This document shows positions 46,634 through 56,113 of a DNA stretch of 64,000 nt, piece after piece; positions within the stretch are counted from its first letter, which is position 1, and each line of letters opens with the position of its first letter. Source of the DNA: Pseudanabaena sp. M085S1SP2A07QC (GTDB lineage: Bacteria > Cyanobacteriota > Cyanobacteriia > Pseudanabaenales > Pseudanabaenaceae); NCBI GenBank assembly GCA_020404895.1, contig JADBWK010000016.1, positions 1-64,000 on the forward strand, written 5' to 3'. The notes below the pieces were generated by a model that was given only the letters and a program-made list of their open reading frames with translations, made no database searches and was not told the origin of the DNA. The position numbers were made by a program, and so were the translations under genes.

Positions 46634-47908
46634 TTAAGGATTTGCAGGAGTTTGCAGTACAGTCTTGGATGCGATACGTGTTTTTTTGCGATCAGCTTCG
46701 CTTAGAGTAGTGCCTTCTTGTAGAAGGGTTGCATTATTTTGCAAGATCGTTGAGGCATTGTGATCGCCCATTTGCAAAGCTGTTTTAGCAGCAGATTGTA
46801 ACATTGTCGCTGCCCCAGTGCGATCGCCCTGCTGAAGCTTTTGTTCGGCAAGTTGGGTTTGGCGATATTTGGCTAAAGCGAGTAAATAATTCTGCACTTG
46901 TGGATCGGCATTTGGCGTAAAGTCTTGAACTAACTCAGCCGTGACTGCTACTAACGGTGACAATGAATTTGTTTTTGCTAGGGCAGGGATGTCAAAACGG
47001 GCTTGAGCTGTCAAAATTGGAATTTCCAAATTATCAGGATGTTCGACTGTATAACTAGCTGGGCTGATATAAAGATTAAATAGCACTACCCTTTCTACAT
47101 CCGTCATCAGATCGCCTAGTCTGACAATAATCGCGTTCCCTTCGGTTTGGTAGGTTAGCTCGATTGTGTCAGGAGAAACTTGGGCGATCGGCTTTAATTC
47201 CGCGAGTCTGACATGGGGTGCAAGCTGCAAAATCAGATGAGCATTGGTTAGCCCGATCGCTTGGACACGTTTTAATAATTTCTGAAATTCTTCTCCTGCT
47301 GCCTCGGGTGTGGGAATATATGCCATCGCACCACCGCCAGCGTCGGCAATGCGTTCCAATACATCTTGGTTCCAACTATCACCAAAACCAAGGCTATGTA
47401 GGGTCATGTTGTATTCAGTGGCTAGGCGAGAAAATTGGAAACAACGTTCATTATCACCATGCTCATTTTCGCCGTCAGTCAGCACAAAAATCTGGCTCAC
47501 AGTGCCATCTTTTCCCTTGCTGCTCTCCTGTAAGCCCAATTTGATGCCATCATCGATACAAGTCCCACCCGAAGCCTTAAGTGATTGAATTTTGGCTTTA
47601 ATTGATTCAATCCGATCAACGGGTTGATTTTCGACTACCACATGAGCCTTGTGATCAAACCCAATTACGCTTATGCGATCTTGCGGATACATGCAATCAA
47701 CTAGATCCCGAGCGGCGCGTTTGACCGTATCCAGTGGTTGTCCTCCCATAGAGCCACTGTGATCTAAAACAAGACATAAGTTAAGCGGCGCATTATTGCC
47801 ATCAAAAGCTGCGTTAGCGGAAATAGCGATCGCCAACTGGCGTTGGCTACTGCCTTGACTACTATCGAGATTGCGATCGCTTAACTTACAGGTCAAATTT
47901 ACGCTCAT
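46634..47908 (-). CDS. von Willebrand factor A domain protein
   Basis: 424 residues. vWA domain at about 35-215 with the metal-ion-dependent adhesion site DHSGSMGG, the Thr of SGGTCIDDG and TDGENEHGD. The C-terminal half is mixed beta/helix and ends in a basic, Thr-containing tail KKTRIASKTVLQTP, which looks like a possible kinase substrate or FHA ligand (inference). No signal peptide, so cytoplasmic. Begins one base after the CheY-like gene stop, so surely co-transcribed. Typical of cyanobacterial vWA proteins of unknown function. Confidence 0.9.
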   Translation of the reverse strand: MSVNLTCKLSDRNLDSSQGSSQRQLAIAISANAAFDGNNAPLNLCLVLDHSGSMGGQPLDTVKRAARDLVDCMYPQDRISVIGFDHKAHVVVENQPVDRIESIKAKIQSLKASGGTCIDDGIKLGLQESSKGKDGTVSQIFVLTDGENEHGDNERCFQFSRLATEYNMTLHSLGFGDSWNQDVLERIADAGGGAMAYIPTPEAAGEEFQKLLKRVQAIGLTNAHLILQLAPHVRLAELKPIAQVSPDTIELTYQTEGNAIIVRLGDLMTDVERVVLFNLYISPASYTVEHPDNLEIPILTAQARFDIPALAKTNSLSPLVAVTAELVQDFTPNADPQVQNYLLALAKYRQTQLAEQKLQQGDRTGAATMLQSAAKTALQMGDHNASTILQNNATLLQEGTTLSEADRKKTRIASKTVLQTPANP

Positions 47909-47909
47909 T

Positions 47910-48293
47910 TTAAGTCTCTATTCCGAGAATTTCACAGGATTTTTCTAAGATTTCATCAGGGTCAAAAGGCTTAGTCATGTATATGTCCGCCCCCACATCT
48001 TTGCCCCGACTGCGATCGAATTCTTGCCCCTTAGCTGTCAGCATAATGATATATACATCACTTAAGTCAGGATCGGCTTTAACTTTTTGACAGACATCAT
48101 AGCCATTCATCTTTGGCATCATTACGTCTAAGAATACTAAATTTGGCTTGTCACTCTGGATAGCCTCAAGTGCTTCCATACCGTTAGTTGCTGTTAATAG
48201 CTCTACGTCATGATCCTCAAGCTCTTCTAATGTTTGCTCTAAAAGCAAACGGATGTGCGGCTCATCGTCAACAATTAGTAGTTTTTTGCTCAT
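47910..48293 (-). CDS. Single-domain response regulator (CheY-like)
   Basis: 127 residues, a lone receiver. Acidic pair in LLIVDDEPH, phospho-acceptor Asp in LVFLDVMMPKMNGYDVC (about residue 56), Thr in IIMLTAKGQ and Lys in MTKPFDP. No output domain, so it acts by protein contact. Placed 105 bp after the cyclase gene and one base before the vWA gene, implying a shared pathway. No kinase nearby. Confidence 0.93.
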   Translation of the reverse strand: MSKKLLIVDDEPHIRLLLEQTLEELEDHDVELLTATNGMEALEAIQSDKPNLVFLDVMMPKMNGYDVCQKVKADPDLSDVYIIMLTAKGQEFDRSRGKDVGADIYMTKPFDPDEILEKSCEILGIET

Positions 48294-48398
48294 CTTTCAA
48301 GCCTACGATGTATCTCAAAACTAATGTATCACTTACAGAGCTAAAAGCGCTCAAAAATAATCTAGGAAAGTGGCGCTTTATAGCACTTCTGCTAATCT

Positions 48399-49883
48399 TT
48401 ATGGATTACTATAGATTACTTCAAAAACTTCGACTAGTTTCTTTTTTCCTTTGACTGGCAAAGTTCCAAACTCTCTAAACTCAAAATTTGACTGTGTTGC
48501 TTCGTAGACACTGCGCGTCACCAAAATCTGCCCACCCTTTGCCAATCCCTGCAATCGAGAAGCACTGTTCATCTCATCACCAATCGCAGTGTAGTCCATA
48601 TGTTGAGGCGAGCCAATATTACCGACAATCACATCCCCAGAACTAATGCCAATTCCTGTGATGAAGTTCTCGCGAATCCAGTCAATTGGTAAATTTTTGA
48701 TCCGCTTTTGCATATTGATCGCCGCTTTGATCGCCCAATATTCGCGATCGGCGATCGCTGATGGAGCACCAAACATCGCCACAATCATATCGCCCACAAA
48801 CTTATTCACCGTTCCCTGATGATTAAAAATCACATCCACCATTTGTGTGAAATATTCATTGAGATAAGTCACAAGTTGTTCTGGCTCAAGTTCTTCGCAC
48901 TTAGTCGTAAAATTACGGATGTCAGAAAACAACATGGCAATTCTGCGCTTACTAGTGGTTAGAGATACTTCCTCTTTCTCATTAATTACCGCTTCAGCCA
49001 CCTGTGGTGAGAGATATCTTTCTAGATTATTTTTGATTCTCTGTTCTCGCAACTTGCTCTCGTGAAGAAGTGCATTCTCGATCGCTCCAGAAGCTTGCGT
49101 AACAATTGCGGTAAATAGCTTGAGATCTTGAGATGTATAGCTAACAGGCTCAGAATTACTAATATTAACTACACCAATCGCTCGATCTTTTGTAAGAATT
49201 GGCGCACAAATGATCGCATAACAGTCATTTTCATTGATAACGTAGCGCGGATCTTTCGTCGCATCATTGACTAGCTCAGCTCTACCTGTGGCATATACAT
49301 GACCTGCAATTCCAACATTAGCAGAAACCTGAAAACTATTTATGTCCTCGGCAGGGCCTTTCGCTGAAACAATTTCTAGACAATTAGTTTGATAACTATG
49401 TAGCATCACTGAAGCACTAGTACAAGGAATTAACCGACTGGCTTCTTCAATTACCAGAGTGCCGATTTCCTTCACGTCTAGACATGTAGACAGTTTGCTA
49501 GAGATTGTATACAGGAGATTAATCTCTCGATATTTATCCAAAGCATCTGCCGCTAGAGTTTTTTGCTCAAACTCACGGTTGACTATATAGCTTAAAAAAT
49601 CAGCAACTTGCTCAACTTGCTCTTTACCCATTACCCATCCTAATATTTCATCGCTGAGCATTACAGGGATTTTGTTTAAGTCCTCGTTTATGGCTAGGTT
49701 CTCACTGCTTTCTGAGGTGTTAGCATTAGAAATAGTTGCTGTATCCATTCCTAAATCTGCAACCAAAACCTTCCCTTCTTGATCTTGAATTACAATCGGA
49801 GAACTAAGTTGGGTAACTAATCCTCTCAACAAGGATAATATTTCTCTTTTGAGGAGTATCTTTTTGAGACTAATAGATTGCAT
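48399..49883 (-). CDS. Class III adenylate/guanylate cyclase with GAF domain
   Basis: 494 residues. A short N-terminal sensory region, a GAF domain at about 130-290, a linker helix, and a class III cyclase domain (about 310-480) with metal-binding MLFSDIRNFT, VNKFVGDMIVAMFG and TAIGDEMNSASRLQ. The Lys in NKFVGD is the residue that favours ATP, so cAMP is the likely product. No membrane helices, so soluble; the GAF domain may bind a cyclic nucleotide or small ligand. First gene of the signalling block. Confidence 0.92.
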   Translation of the reverse strand: MQSISLKKILLKREILSLLRGLVTQLSSPIVIQDQEGKVLVADLGMDTATISNANTSESSENLAINEDLNKIPVMLSDEILGWVMGKEQVEQVADFLSYIVNREFEQKTLAADALDKYREINLLYTISSKLSTCLDVKEIGTLVIEEASRLIPCTSASVMLHSYQTNCLEIVSAKGPAEDINSFQVSANVGIAGHVYATGRAELVNDATKDPRYVINENDCYAIICAPILTKDRAIGVVNISNSEPVSYTSQDLKLFTAIVTQASGAIENALLHESKLREQRIKNNLERYLSPQVAEAVINEKEEVSLTTSKRRIAMLFSDIRNFTTKCEELEPEQLVTYLNEYFTQMVDVIFNHQGTVNKFVGDMIVAMFGAPSAIADREYWAIKAAINMQKRIKNLPIDWIRENFITGIGISSGDVIVGNIGSPQHMDYTAIGDEMNSASRLQGLAKGGQILVTRSVYEATQSNFEFREFGTLPVKGKKKLVEVFEVIYSNP

Positions 49884-49903
49884 AAGTTAAAAATTATATT
49901 AAG

Positions 49904-49948
49904 CATATTTAGAATGGGCGCTGCTTAAGACTACCCATTCTAAATATG
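49904..49948. repeat. 15-bp-arm palindrome upstream of the cyclase gene
   Basis: CATATTTAGAATGGG and CCCATTCTAAATATG around a 15-nt loop. It sits in the divergent promoter region between cyclase and the second vWA gene. Confidence 0.7.
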
Positions 49949-49992
49949 ATAACGACTAATAGAGCAGAAACAAACGCCATAATGCTGAGCAA

Positions 49993-50047
49993 AAAACCTA
50001 AAGAGGAGATGTCGGCGCGAAGCGCCGACATCTCCTCTTTAGGTTTT
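49993..50047. repeat. 26-bp-arm perfect palindrome, GAA loop
   Basis: AAAACCTAAAGAGGAGATGT... core CGGCGC, loop GAA, exact reverse complement. Non-coding, between divergent genes, so not a terminator for either. Confidence 0.85.
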
Positions 50048-50180
50048 GATTTGATAATTGCCGATCGCGTAAGTTAAATAGCTGAATTTCTATCAGGAAG
50101 CTTTTTATTGAGCTTACCTTTGCTAGACTGAATTTAATTCTTGAGACATAACATAAAATAAGGAATCGGGTAAGTTTAAT

Positions 50181-51071
50181 ATGCCTTACTCAGCAGAAAT
50201 CAGTCGCCGACAACCTAGTTGTTTCCTATTTCTCATCGATCAATCTGGATCGATGGCGGATGCATTTTCTAACAATAGTGCTAGCAAAGGGACAGCGAAA
50301 GGAGCAAATGAAAGCTTACATAAAACTAGTGAACCGATTCAGAAAGCGCAAGCTGTTGCTGATGCAGTAAATCGTTTGCTTGACTCTCTCGGACAAAGAT
50401 GCGTCAAGGGTAACGAAATTTATGATTACTTTGATGTTGGCGTAATTGGTTACAACAGTGAAGTTACATCAGCTCTGAATGGGCTTGCTGGTGATAATGC
50501 GATCGCCCCGATCGGCAAAATTTACGAAAATCCGTCAGAGCTAGAAAAACGTGCCCAAAAATTACCTGATGGCATGGGCGGTTTAGTTGAAGTTTACAAT
50601 GACTTTCCCATTTGGTTTAAGCCGATCGCTAGTGGCGGGACGGCTATGTGCAGTGTATTTGCACTAGCGCGGATTTTGCTGGAAGACTGGATTGAGAAAC
50701 ATCCCAATAGCTATCCACCCACAATTATCAACATCACAGATGGCGAGTCTACCGATGGAGACCCGACAGAAGAAGCGATTAATCTCAAAAAGTTAAATAC
50801 TTCTGATGGTTCAGTTCTACTCTATAACATCCATCTCTCGGCTGAATATACGCAGCCTGTATCTTTTCCCAATACGGCGGAAGTATTGAGTGATCCCTAT
50901 GCTCGTTTAATGTTTGATCTATCTAGCCCTCTTCCTTATGCTGCACAAAAAGCTGCTGAAAAAGAAGGATATAAAATTACGCCTGATGCTAGAGCCTTCA
51001 TGTTTAATGCCGATCCTGTGAAACTAATTCAGTTTCTTGATATTGGTACACGTACTGAGAATTTACGATAA
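50181..51071 (+). CDS. von Willebrand factor A domain protein
   Basis: 296 residues that are nearly all vWA domain. MIDAS motif FLIDQSGSMADAF near residue 18, SGGTAMCSVF around 153 and NITDGESTDGDP later. No signal peptide, so cytoplasmic. Of the TerY-like / uncharacterised vWA type often found with phosphoprotein signalling genes. Divergent from the cyclase gene by 297 bp and close enough to belong to the same block. Function unknown. Confidence 0.88.
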   Translation: MPYSAEISRRQPSCFLFLIDQSGSMADAFSNNSASKGTAKGANESLHKTSEPIQKAQAVADAVNRLLDSLGQRCVKGNEIYDYFDVGVIGYNSEVTSALNGLAGDNAIAPIGKIYENPSELEKRAQKLPDGMGGLVEVYNDFPIWFKPIASGGTAMCSVFALARILLEDWIEKHPNSYPPTIINITDGESTDGDPTEEAINLKKLNTSDGSVLLYNIHLSAEYTQPVSFPNTAEVLSDPYARLMFDLSSPLPYAAQKAAEKEGYKITPDARAFMFNADPVKLIQFLDIGTRTENLR

Positions 51072-51101
51072 AAAAAGGCGGCGCATCGCGCCGCCTTTTT
51101 T
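51071..51101. terminator. Bidirectional terminator between vWA and RlpA genes
   Basis: AAAAAAGGCGGCGC, loop ATC, exact reverse complement with A and T runs, between convergent genes. Confidence 0.9.
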
Positions 51102-51924
51102 AATTATTCACCACCAATATCGTGGCAGTAATTGGTACAACGCCAACTTCGTCGCTATTGAGGGCGATCGCAGCTGCATGGGACAAATCAAGATTGCGAT
51201 TGCCGAAATAGGGACCGCGATCGTTGATTCTTACCACCACTGACTTCCCATTTTGCTGATTAGTAACTTTAAGATAGGTGTCAAAGGGCAAGCTAGGATG
51301 AGCCGCCGTGAAATCTTGCTGTTCAAACTGCTCACCAGAAGCCGTTTGTCTACCTTGAAAATAGGGGCCATACCAAGAAGCAATGCCATCAATCTGTTCA
51401 TCAGTCGGAGCTAGTCGATGCATTTGCTTTTGGGCTTCGACTAAAGTTAGCGGCTCTACTCCTGCGCTAACTCGTAAATTGTTAATCCATTGAGTCAACT
51501 TTAGCGAAGGATTAACATCCTCTGATTTGGGGATTTTAAATAAAATCACATTTTTGTATTTACCAATATATTCACCATTTATTGCGACTGCTTCTAGGTA
51601 ATTTGGATCGAAGTCTGTAGAATTCATCGTAATCGAAAGTTGGGCTGCTGCGATTAAGGCTTTGGGCAAATCTTTAACCAAAAAAGTTGGCTGATTATTC
51701 ACCATGATTGTCCATTCGTTGGCAGATTTTGATCGAAATTCGATCACATATTTATTTTTTTTGGATTCTAATAAATAATTACTTTCAAAAGATTGATCTT
51801 GATTAGTTATGGGAGAATTATGATTAATTGGTTGATTAAAAGTATTAGTTACAATTTTTGGTGAAGATGCGCCAGATATAAGCGAGACCAAAGGAATTGC
51901 CCAAAGAGCAGATGATGTAGACAT
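51100..51924 (-). CDS. rlpA: RlpA-like double-psi beta-barrel protein
   Basis: 274 residues. The C-terminal domain (about 185-274) shows GIASWYGPYFQGRQTASGE, LPFDTYLKVTN and VVVRINDRGPYFGNRNLDLS, the RlpA lytic transglycosylase-type barrel that acts on denuded peptidoglycan glycans. The N-terminus has a hydrophobic segment (LWAIPLVSLISGA) that is a probable signal peptide, followed by a 150-residue region of unknown fold. Expected in the periplasm. Length is in the cyanobacterial range. A 937-bp non-coding stretch lies upstream. Confidence 0.9.
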   Translation of the reverse strand: MSTSSALWAIPLVSLISGASSPKIVTNTFNQPINHNSPITNQDQSFESNYLLESKKNKYVIEFRSKSANEWTIMVNNQPTFLVKDLPKALIAAAQLSITMNSTDFDPNYLEAVAINGEYIGKYKNVILFKIPKSEDVNPSLKLTQWINNLRVSAGVEPLTLVEAQKQMHRLAPTDEQIDGIASWYGPYFQGRQTASGEQFEQQDFTAAHPSLPFDTYLKVTNQQNGKSVVVRINDRGPYFGNRNLDLSHAAAIALNSDEVGVVPITATILVVNN

Positions 51925-52309
51925 AGTTTTTAGATGTTAAGCAACAAAGATGTTTTTAGGCAATATCTGAAAATAAGCATTGTAAAAGTTACTTGCTTAG
52001 TAAGGATAAAAAAAAGGTTTGATAGCTGACATAGATAAATTTAAAATTCAAGATGCTAAATATATAATATTTAAAATTAGGTTAAAATTGGTTACCGTTT
52101 TTAACCTACGATATTAGCGGGGATCATAAATCATCCTTGAGAAAGAGATAAAACTATTAGTATCTAATTTGACAAAAAATTCAGCCAAAACTTTGATCGC
52201 TATCGGTATAAGTGGGATAGTTACTCGATTATTAATAAGATTTGCGATCGCTAATTCAAATATATACATATTAATTTTGTGAGCCATATACCCTTTCTAA
52301 CTGAGTGTA
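51925..52309. other. AT-rich non-coding stretch upstream of rlpA
   Basis: No convincing gene. Probably contains the rlpA promoter (reading left) at its start. The rest, up to the palindromic element at 52310, shows no strong structure; the 52500-52790 part further on contains an AAAAGTATGA/TCATACTTTT stem (about 52569-52614) that could belong to a small RNA. Confidence 0.4.
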
Positions 52310-52401
52310 TATAGCAGTCCTATATCATTTGTGGATTTTTTTGGTTTGTGGAAGGACACCCCGATGGGGTGTCCTTCCACAAACCATTTAGGATTGCTAT
52401 A
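52310..52401. repeat. 92-bp nested palindrome with TATAGCA ends
   Basis: Outer ends TATAGCAGTCCTA and TAGGATTGCTATA (one mismatch when paired) enclose a perfect 20-bp-arm hairpin GGTTTGTGGAAGGACACCCC, loop GAT (52343-52385). Another element with similar outer ends is at 58068-58175. Confidence 0.8.
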
Positions 52402-52417
52402 GCTGTCGCCATTCTTG

Positions 52418-52491
52418 TTAGGACATAAAATCCAAATAGTGTGAGGCGGAGCTTCGCTCCGCCTCACACTATTTGGATTTTGATTTGTCTT
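52418..52491. repeat. Palindrome with TTAGGACATAAAA border
   Basis: TTAGGACATAAAATCC border, then a perfect hairpin with 26-bp arms and TTC loop (52427-52481), then GATTTGTCTT. The border also surrounds the unrelated hairpin at 58088-58155. Confidence 0.8.
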
Positions 52492-52791
52492 GATAAAAGT
52501 GGCTAAGGCTATATATGACGAATTTCAAGAAAATAGCTACTTTTTGGATTTATCGCTTTTGTTTAGGCAAAAAAGTATGATACGCACTGTTAAACACCGC
52601 CTCTCATACTTTTGCTTTGAATAACTCTGGCGAAAGCTCTAAGTCAAGCTATTTTGCTGATGTTTGCTCAATTTTTTATCGCTAGTGTATTGAAATGTCT
52701 CGGATAATTCCTCTATAGCGTGGATTGCTAATTAAAACTTAGCGATGCTCGCTATTTTTGTTTTTAACGCAATAATACAAATTTAAATCCC

Positions 52792-52860
52792 AAAAGAGAG
52801 TTGCGGCGCACAGCGCCGCAACTCTCTTTTTTTTGAAAAGCTTCGCTTTGCGAGGCTTTT
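52792..52860. terminator. Palindromes after the DnaJ-pentapeptide gene
   Basis: AAAAGAGAGTTGCGGCGC, loop ACA, exact reverse complement (52792-52830), then a second, imperfect AAAAGCTTCGC stem ending at 52860 against the gene stop. The second one probably terminates the minus-strand gene. Confidence 0.75.
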
Positions 52861-52861
52861 C

Positions 52862-53749
52862 TTATGAGTGAACTGAGCCATTAGGCATCGTTGCTCCTTT
52901 GAAATTGACATTTGTTAGTTTGACCATAACCTTCTCGCCAAAACCAACTTTTGCGCCGCTTAAATCTGCGCCGCTTAAATCTGCACCACTCAAATCTGCA
53001 CCAATTAAATTAGCTCCGCGTAAATCTGCATTTTGCAAATTAGCTTGAAATAAATTTGCCCGAAACAAATTAGCCCCTTGCAGATTTGCACCTTGAAAAT
53101 TGACACGATGCAAGAAAGCATCGGTCAAGTCAGCATTACTGAGATTGGCATAGCTAAGATTACGTCCTTCTAAATACTTCTCGCGCAGATTTGCACCCCT
53201 AAAATCGGCTCCAGTTAAATCAGGCTTTTGTGATTTTGGTGAAGCTTGAGTAGGTTCATGTAATTTACTATGCGACTCTGGCTGAGGATTGGTTTGTCTA
53301 CTGGCTTGCTGGCGGGACTGCGAAGATTGGTAAGACTGATAGGATTGGTAGGTATGAGATTGATATTGTGATTGATGGGGACGATAACGTTCTGAAGATT
53401 GTTCTGAAGATTTTTGTTGCGCTTGATATGTGTTTTGATGAGCGCTCTGGTACTTGCTTTGATATCTAGTTTGGTGTTGGTGATATTGCCGATTAGTTTG
53501 GGCTGTAGTTTGATACGAAGATTTGGCTTGTGAATTGGATACTTTCTGTTCTACAGCCTTGCGTAAACTATCTCTTGCGTGGTTAATTTCTTTCAGCTTT
53601 TCTTGAGCTTGCAGTTGCTGTTGCACATTCTCTCTGGGAATGCGATCGGGATGCCATAGCAAAGCTAGCGCTTTATAAGCTTTATTGACATCTTCTAAGG
53701 TTGCGTTAGATGTCAAACCTAGAAGTTTGTAGCATTGATCGATTTCCAT
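52862..53749 (-). CDS. J-domain protein with pentapeptide repeats
   Basis: 295 residues. An N-terminal DnaJ domain (about 3-65) has the HPD motif in LLWHPDRIPREN, which activates Hsp70. A Gln/Ser/Tyr-rich, low-complexity linker (about 75-170) follows, then pentapeptide repeats of the A(D/N)Lxx type (about 180-275: ANLSNADL, ANLQGANL, ADLSGADL), which form a right-handed quadrilateral helix. No signal peptide. The combination suggests a co-chaperone with a protein-binding module. Stand-alone, non-operonic. Confidence 0.93.
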   Translation of the reverse strand: MEIDQCYKLLGLTSNATLEDVNKAYKALALLWHPDRIPRENVQQQLQAQEKLKEINHARDSLRKAVEQKVSNSQAKSSYQTTAQTNRQYHQHQTRYQSKYQSAHQNTYQAQQKSSEQSSERYRPHQSQYQSHTYQSYQSYQSSQSRQQASRQTNPQPESHSKLHEPTQASPKSQKPDLTGADFRGANLREKYLEGRNLSYANLSNADLTDAFLHRVNFQGANLQGANLFRANLFQANLQNADLRGANLIGADLSGADLSGADLSGAKVGFGEKVMVKLTNVNFKGATMPNGSVHS

Positions 53750-53858
53750 ATTTGTCGATTCCTCAGCACCAGAGAGTTATAGTTTTTACGCTGACAATCG
53801 ATCCCAAGTGTATCAAAACAACCAAGTCAAAACTCACTGCGTAAATTTAATTAATTTT

Positions 53859-54968
53859 TTAAGTTGTTGAAGTTGGCTGCGCCGCCTCAACAACTATTCC
53901 AAAGTAATCACAAATTGCTTGATTAATCGTTGCTTCACCATGCATATCTAGCTGATCTGCATTTGCCAAGTCCGGAGCTTGAGGTGACATATTTAAAAAC
54001 GACCAGTCACCTTCATAAAATTCTTGGGGCGAAATAATCAAATGATCGGCGTAGTCTTTCACCCCAGCAATTAGAGTTTCTGCTTCTAAAAAGCCCTCAC
54101 GAGTAAGGCAAACCAAAGGAATACCAACTCGCAAAGCCTCAGCTAATGTGCCGTAACCTGGTTTGGTGACAAGCAGATCGCACACTACCATCAGATCAAC
54201 AGGACGGAGCCGATCGCAATTAGCTTTAGTCAGATTTGGTAAATCTGGAGCATCACGATCAAAGGTGACAAATTGCCAGTCTGGAAAGTTGGCAAGATTT
54301 TGATAAGGAATTGATTGCAGGCTCAGCCCCCCAAAAGTGAGTAATGCTGTGGGGCGATCGCTATCTAAATTAAATTTTTTCCGTAAATATTCTGCCGAAT
54401 GCCTAGGGATTGCGCCAGTTAGCCCCACATCTTCAATGTTTGGGAAACAACTCATTGGTTCTGCAAAGGGTAAGCGAAATAGGCGATCGCAATGGCTATA
54501 AGTTTCTGATAAGCGATCTGCCATTTCCATAAACTTGCCACCCCAATCGCGATAAATAAAATCCCAGCCAAAATTTCCTGCCATCCAACAAGGAATTTTG
54601 GCAGCTTTAGCAATCTCTGCAACCATTGGCGGAATATCACCGAATATCAAATCCACATGATTTTCTTCAAGAAACTTGACTTCAGCTTCAATCAAACCTG
54701 CTTGCTGTTCGCGAATTTGTTGCCATGCTTCAAAAGTTGCTTCGCGATCGACTTGCAAGCTATCGATCTGGATTACGCCCACATCAAACACACGCGGATG
54801 ATAAATAAAATCACCTTCGATATACTCTTCCAATAACCAACGTGGAGCCATCGTCGCAATAATCAGCTTTATATCAGGCGATCGCTGTTGTAGTTCCGCA
54901 AGAACTGCTGCCGTGCGCGTCGCATGACCGAAACCGTGATTGGTAATTGCAGTATATAAAGTAGGCAT
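53859..54968 (-). CDS. GT-B glycosyltransferase (MurG/UGT-like)
   Basis: 369 residues. Starts MPTLYTAITNHGFGHATRTAAVL, with a glycine-rich nucleotide-sugar loop, and has TFGGLSLQSI and VCDLLVTKPGYGTLAEALRVGIP in the C-terminal half, the region that binds the donor diphosphate. ATG at 54968 suits the family; an in-frame ATG at 54989 overlaps the upstream stop as ATGA and may also be used. Co-directional with the EamA gene upstream, so possibly one operon. Substrates unknown. Cytoplasmic or peripheral. Confidence 0.85.
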   Translation of the reverse strand: MPTLYTAITNHGFGHATRTAAVLAELQQRSPDIKLIIATMAPRWLLEEYIEGDFIYHPRVFDVGVIQIDSLQVDREATFEAWQQIREQQAGLIEAEVKFLEENHVDLIFGDIPPMVAEIAKAAKIPCWMAGNFGWDFIYRDWGGKFMEMADRLSETYSHCDRLFRLPFAEPMSCFPNIEDVGLTGAIPRHSAEYLRKKFNLDSDRPTALLTFGGLSLQSIPYQNLANFPDWQFVTFDRDAPDLPNLTKANCDRLRPVDLMVVCDLLVTKPGYGTLAEALRVGIPLVCLTREGFLEAETLIAGVKDYADHLIISPQEFYEGDWSFLNMSPQAPDLANADQLDMHGEATINQAICDYFGIVVEAAQPTSTT

Positions 54969-54985
54969 AGAGCTTTTCTGATTTT

Positions 54986-56050
54986 TCAATCGCGCTGCGA
55001 TTCATTGACTGGCTGCTGCAAAACTGGAAGAACTGAACTAACTACAACTTGCTCAGTTGCAGGCAAAATGTTAGTTACGGAAATATCTCCAGTTTCTTGA
55101 TCATTACCATCTTGCCCTGCCCCGCGCATACTGACAAGATAAATGCTGCTCAGAGTCAAAATCACGCCAATCCATTGCACCAGAGTCAAATGCTCACCCA
55201 AAAAAAGACTGCTAAACATGAGTGCAAATACTGGCGTTGAGAAGGTCAAAGCGCTCAAGGTGGTCAAGCTACCTGATGAGGCAAAAAAGAAAAATAATCC
55301 ATAGGCGATCGCGCTACCCATAATTGCCATATAGCCCATCCCTAGCCAACCCCAAGCACTCAAGGCTTGCCATTGCTGCTGTTCGATCTGATTAGAAATC
55401 AACAATAAAGGCAACCCACCAATAATCATGTGCCAACCAGTCGCCATCACAGGATCGGCATGACGCACCACAGGACGGATCAAAATCGTACCGATCGCCA
55501 TTGACAACGAAGCACCGAGCATAAACCATTCACCTAGAGTAAATACTCCCGCCTCTAAAACCTTTGCAAAGTCACCTGTGAGTAAAGCTGTCATCAGTTC
55601 TGATGGCAACCCAATTAGCCCGATTCCGACGATACCGACAAATAAACCAAGCGTTGCCCCAAGCCCAATTCTCTCTTTGTATAAAACCGCAGCCATCACC
55701 GCCACTGCAAGAGGTTGAGAATCAATTAGTAGCGATCCTAGCCCCGCATTAGTCCGCACTAAGCCCTGTGCCAAAAAACCTTGAAACATCGTGCCATCAA
55801 CTAATGCAAACAAACTAATCCATAACCAAGCTTGCCAACCATTAGGCTGCTGTCTCCCAAAGTAAGCCGCACCAACAATTAATAATAAACCTGCGGGAAT
55901 CAATCGCACTGCTGCCATGAACATTGGGCTCGTCTGAGGCAGCAATGCTTTCATCACTACCATCGCTGTACCCCAAAGGAAAAATGGTGCAATTATTAAA
56001 GGGGACTGACGAGTTAGCCCAGAGGTACTGGCTGGTGTAGATGGCTGCAT
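54986..56050 (-). CDS. EamA/DMT-family transporter
   Basis: About 354 residues with ten membrane helices in two repeats of five, the drug/metabolite transporter pattern (APFFLWGTAMVVMKALLP at the start, TFSTPVFALMFSSLFLGEHL in the second repeat). A soluble acidic tail of about 50 residues follows. Probably exports a metabolite; substrate unknown. ATG at 56050 is preferred over 56077. The stop overlaps the next gene's possible start by four bases. Confidence 0.88.
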   Translation of the reverse strand: MQPSTPASTSGLTRQSPLIIAPFFLWGTAMVVMKALLPQTSPMFMAAVRLIPAGLLLIVGAAYFGRQQPNGWQAWLWISLFALVDGTMFQGFLAQGLVRTNAGLGSLLIDSQPLAVAVMAAVLYKERIGLGATLGLFVGIVGIGLIGLPSELMTALLTGDFAKVLEAGVFTLGEWFMLGASLSMAIGTILIRPVVRHADPVMATGWHMIIGGLPLLLISNQIEQQQWQALSAWGWLGMGYMAIMGSAIAYGLFFFFASSGSLTTLSALTFSTPVFALMFSSLFLGEHLTLVQWIGVILTLSSIYLVSMRGAGQDGNDQETGDISVTNILPATEQVVVSSVLPVLQQPVNESQRD

Positions 56051-56113
56051 ATTGTAGTTATTGAATAGGAATTGCAAATTTTGCTTGCGAACATGCTTAG
56101 AGCTGTCGCTATT

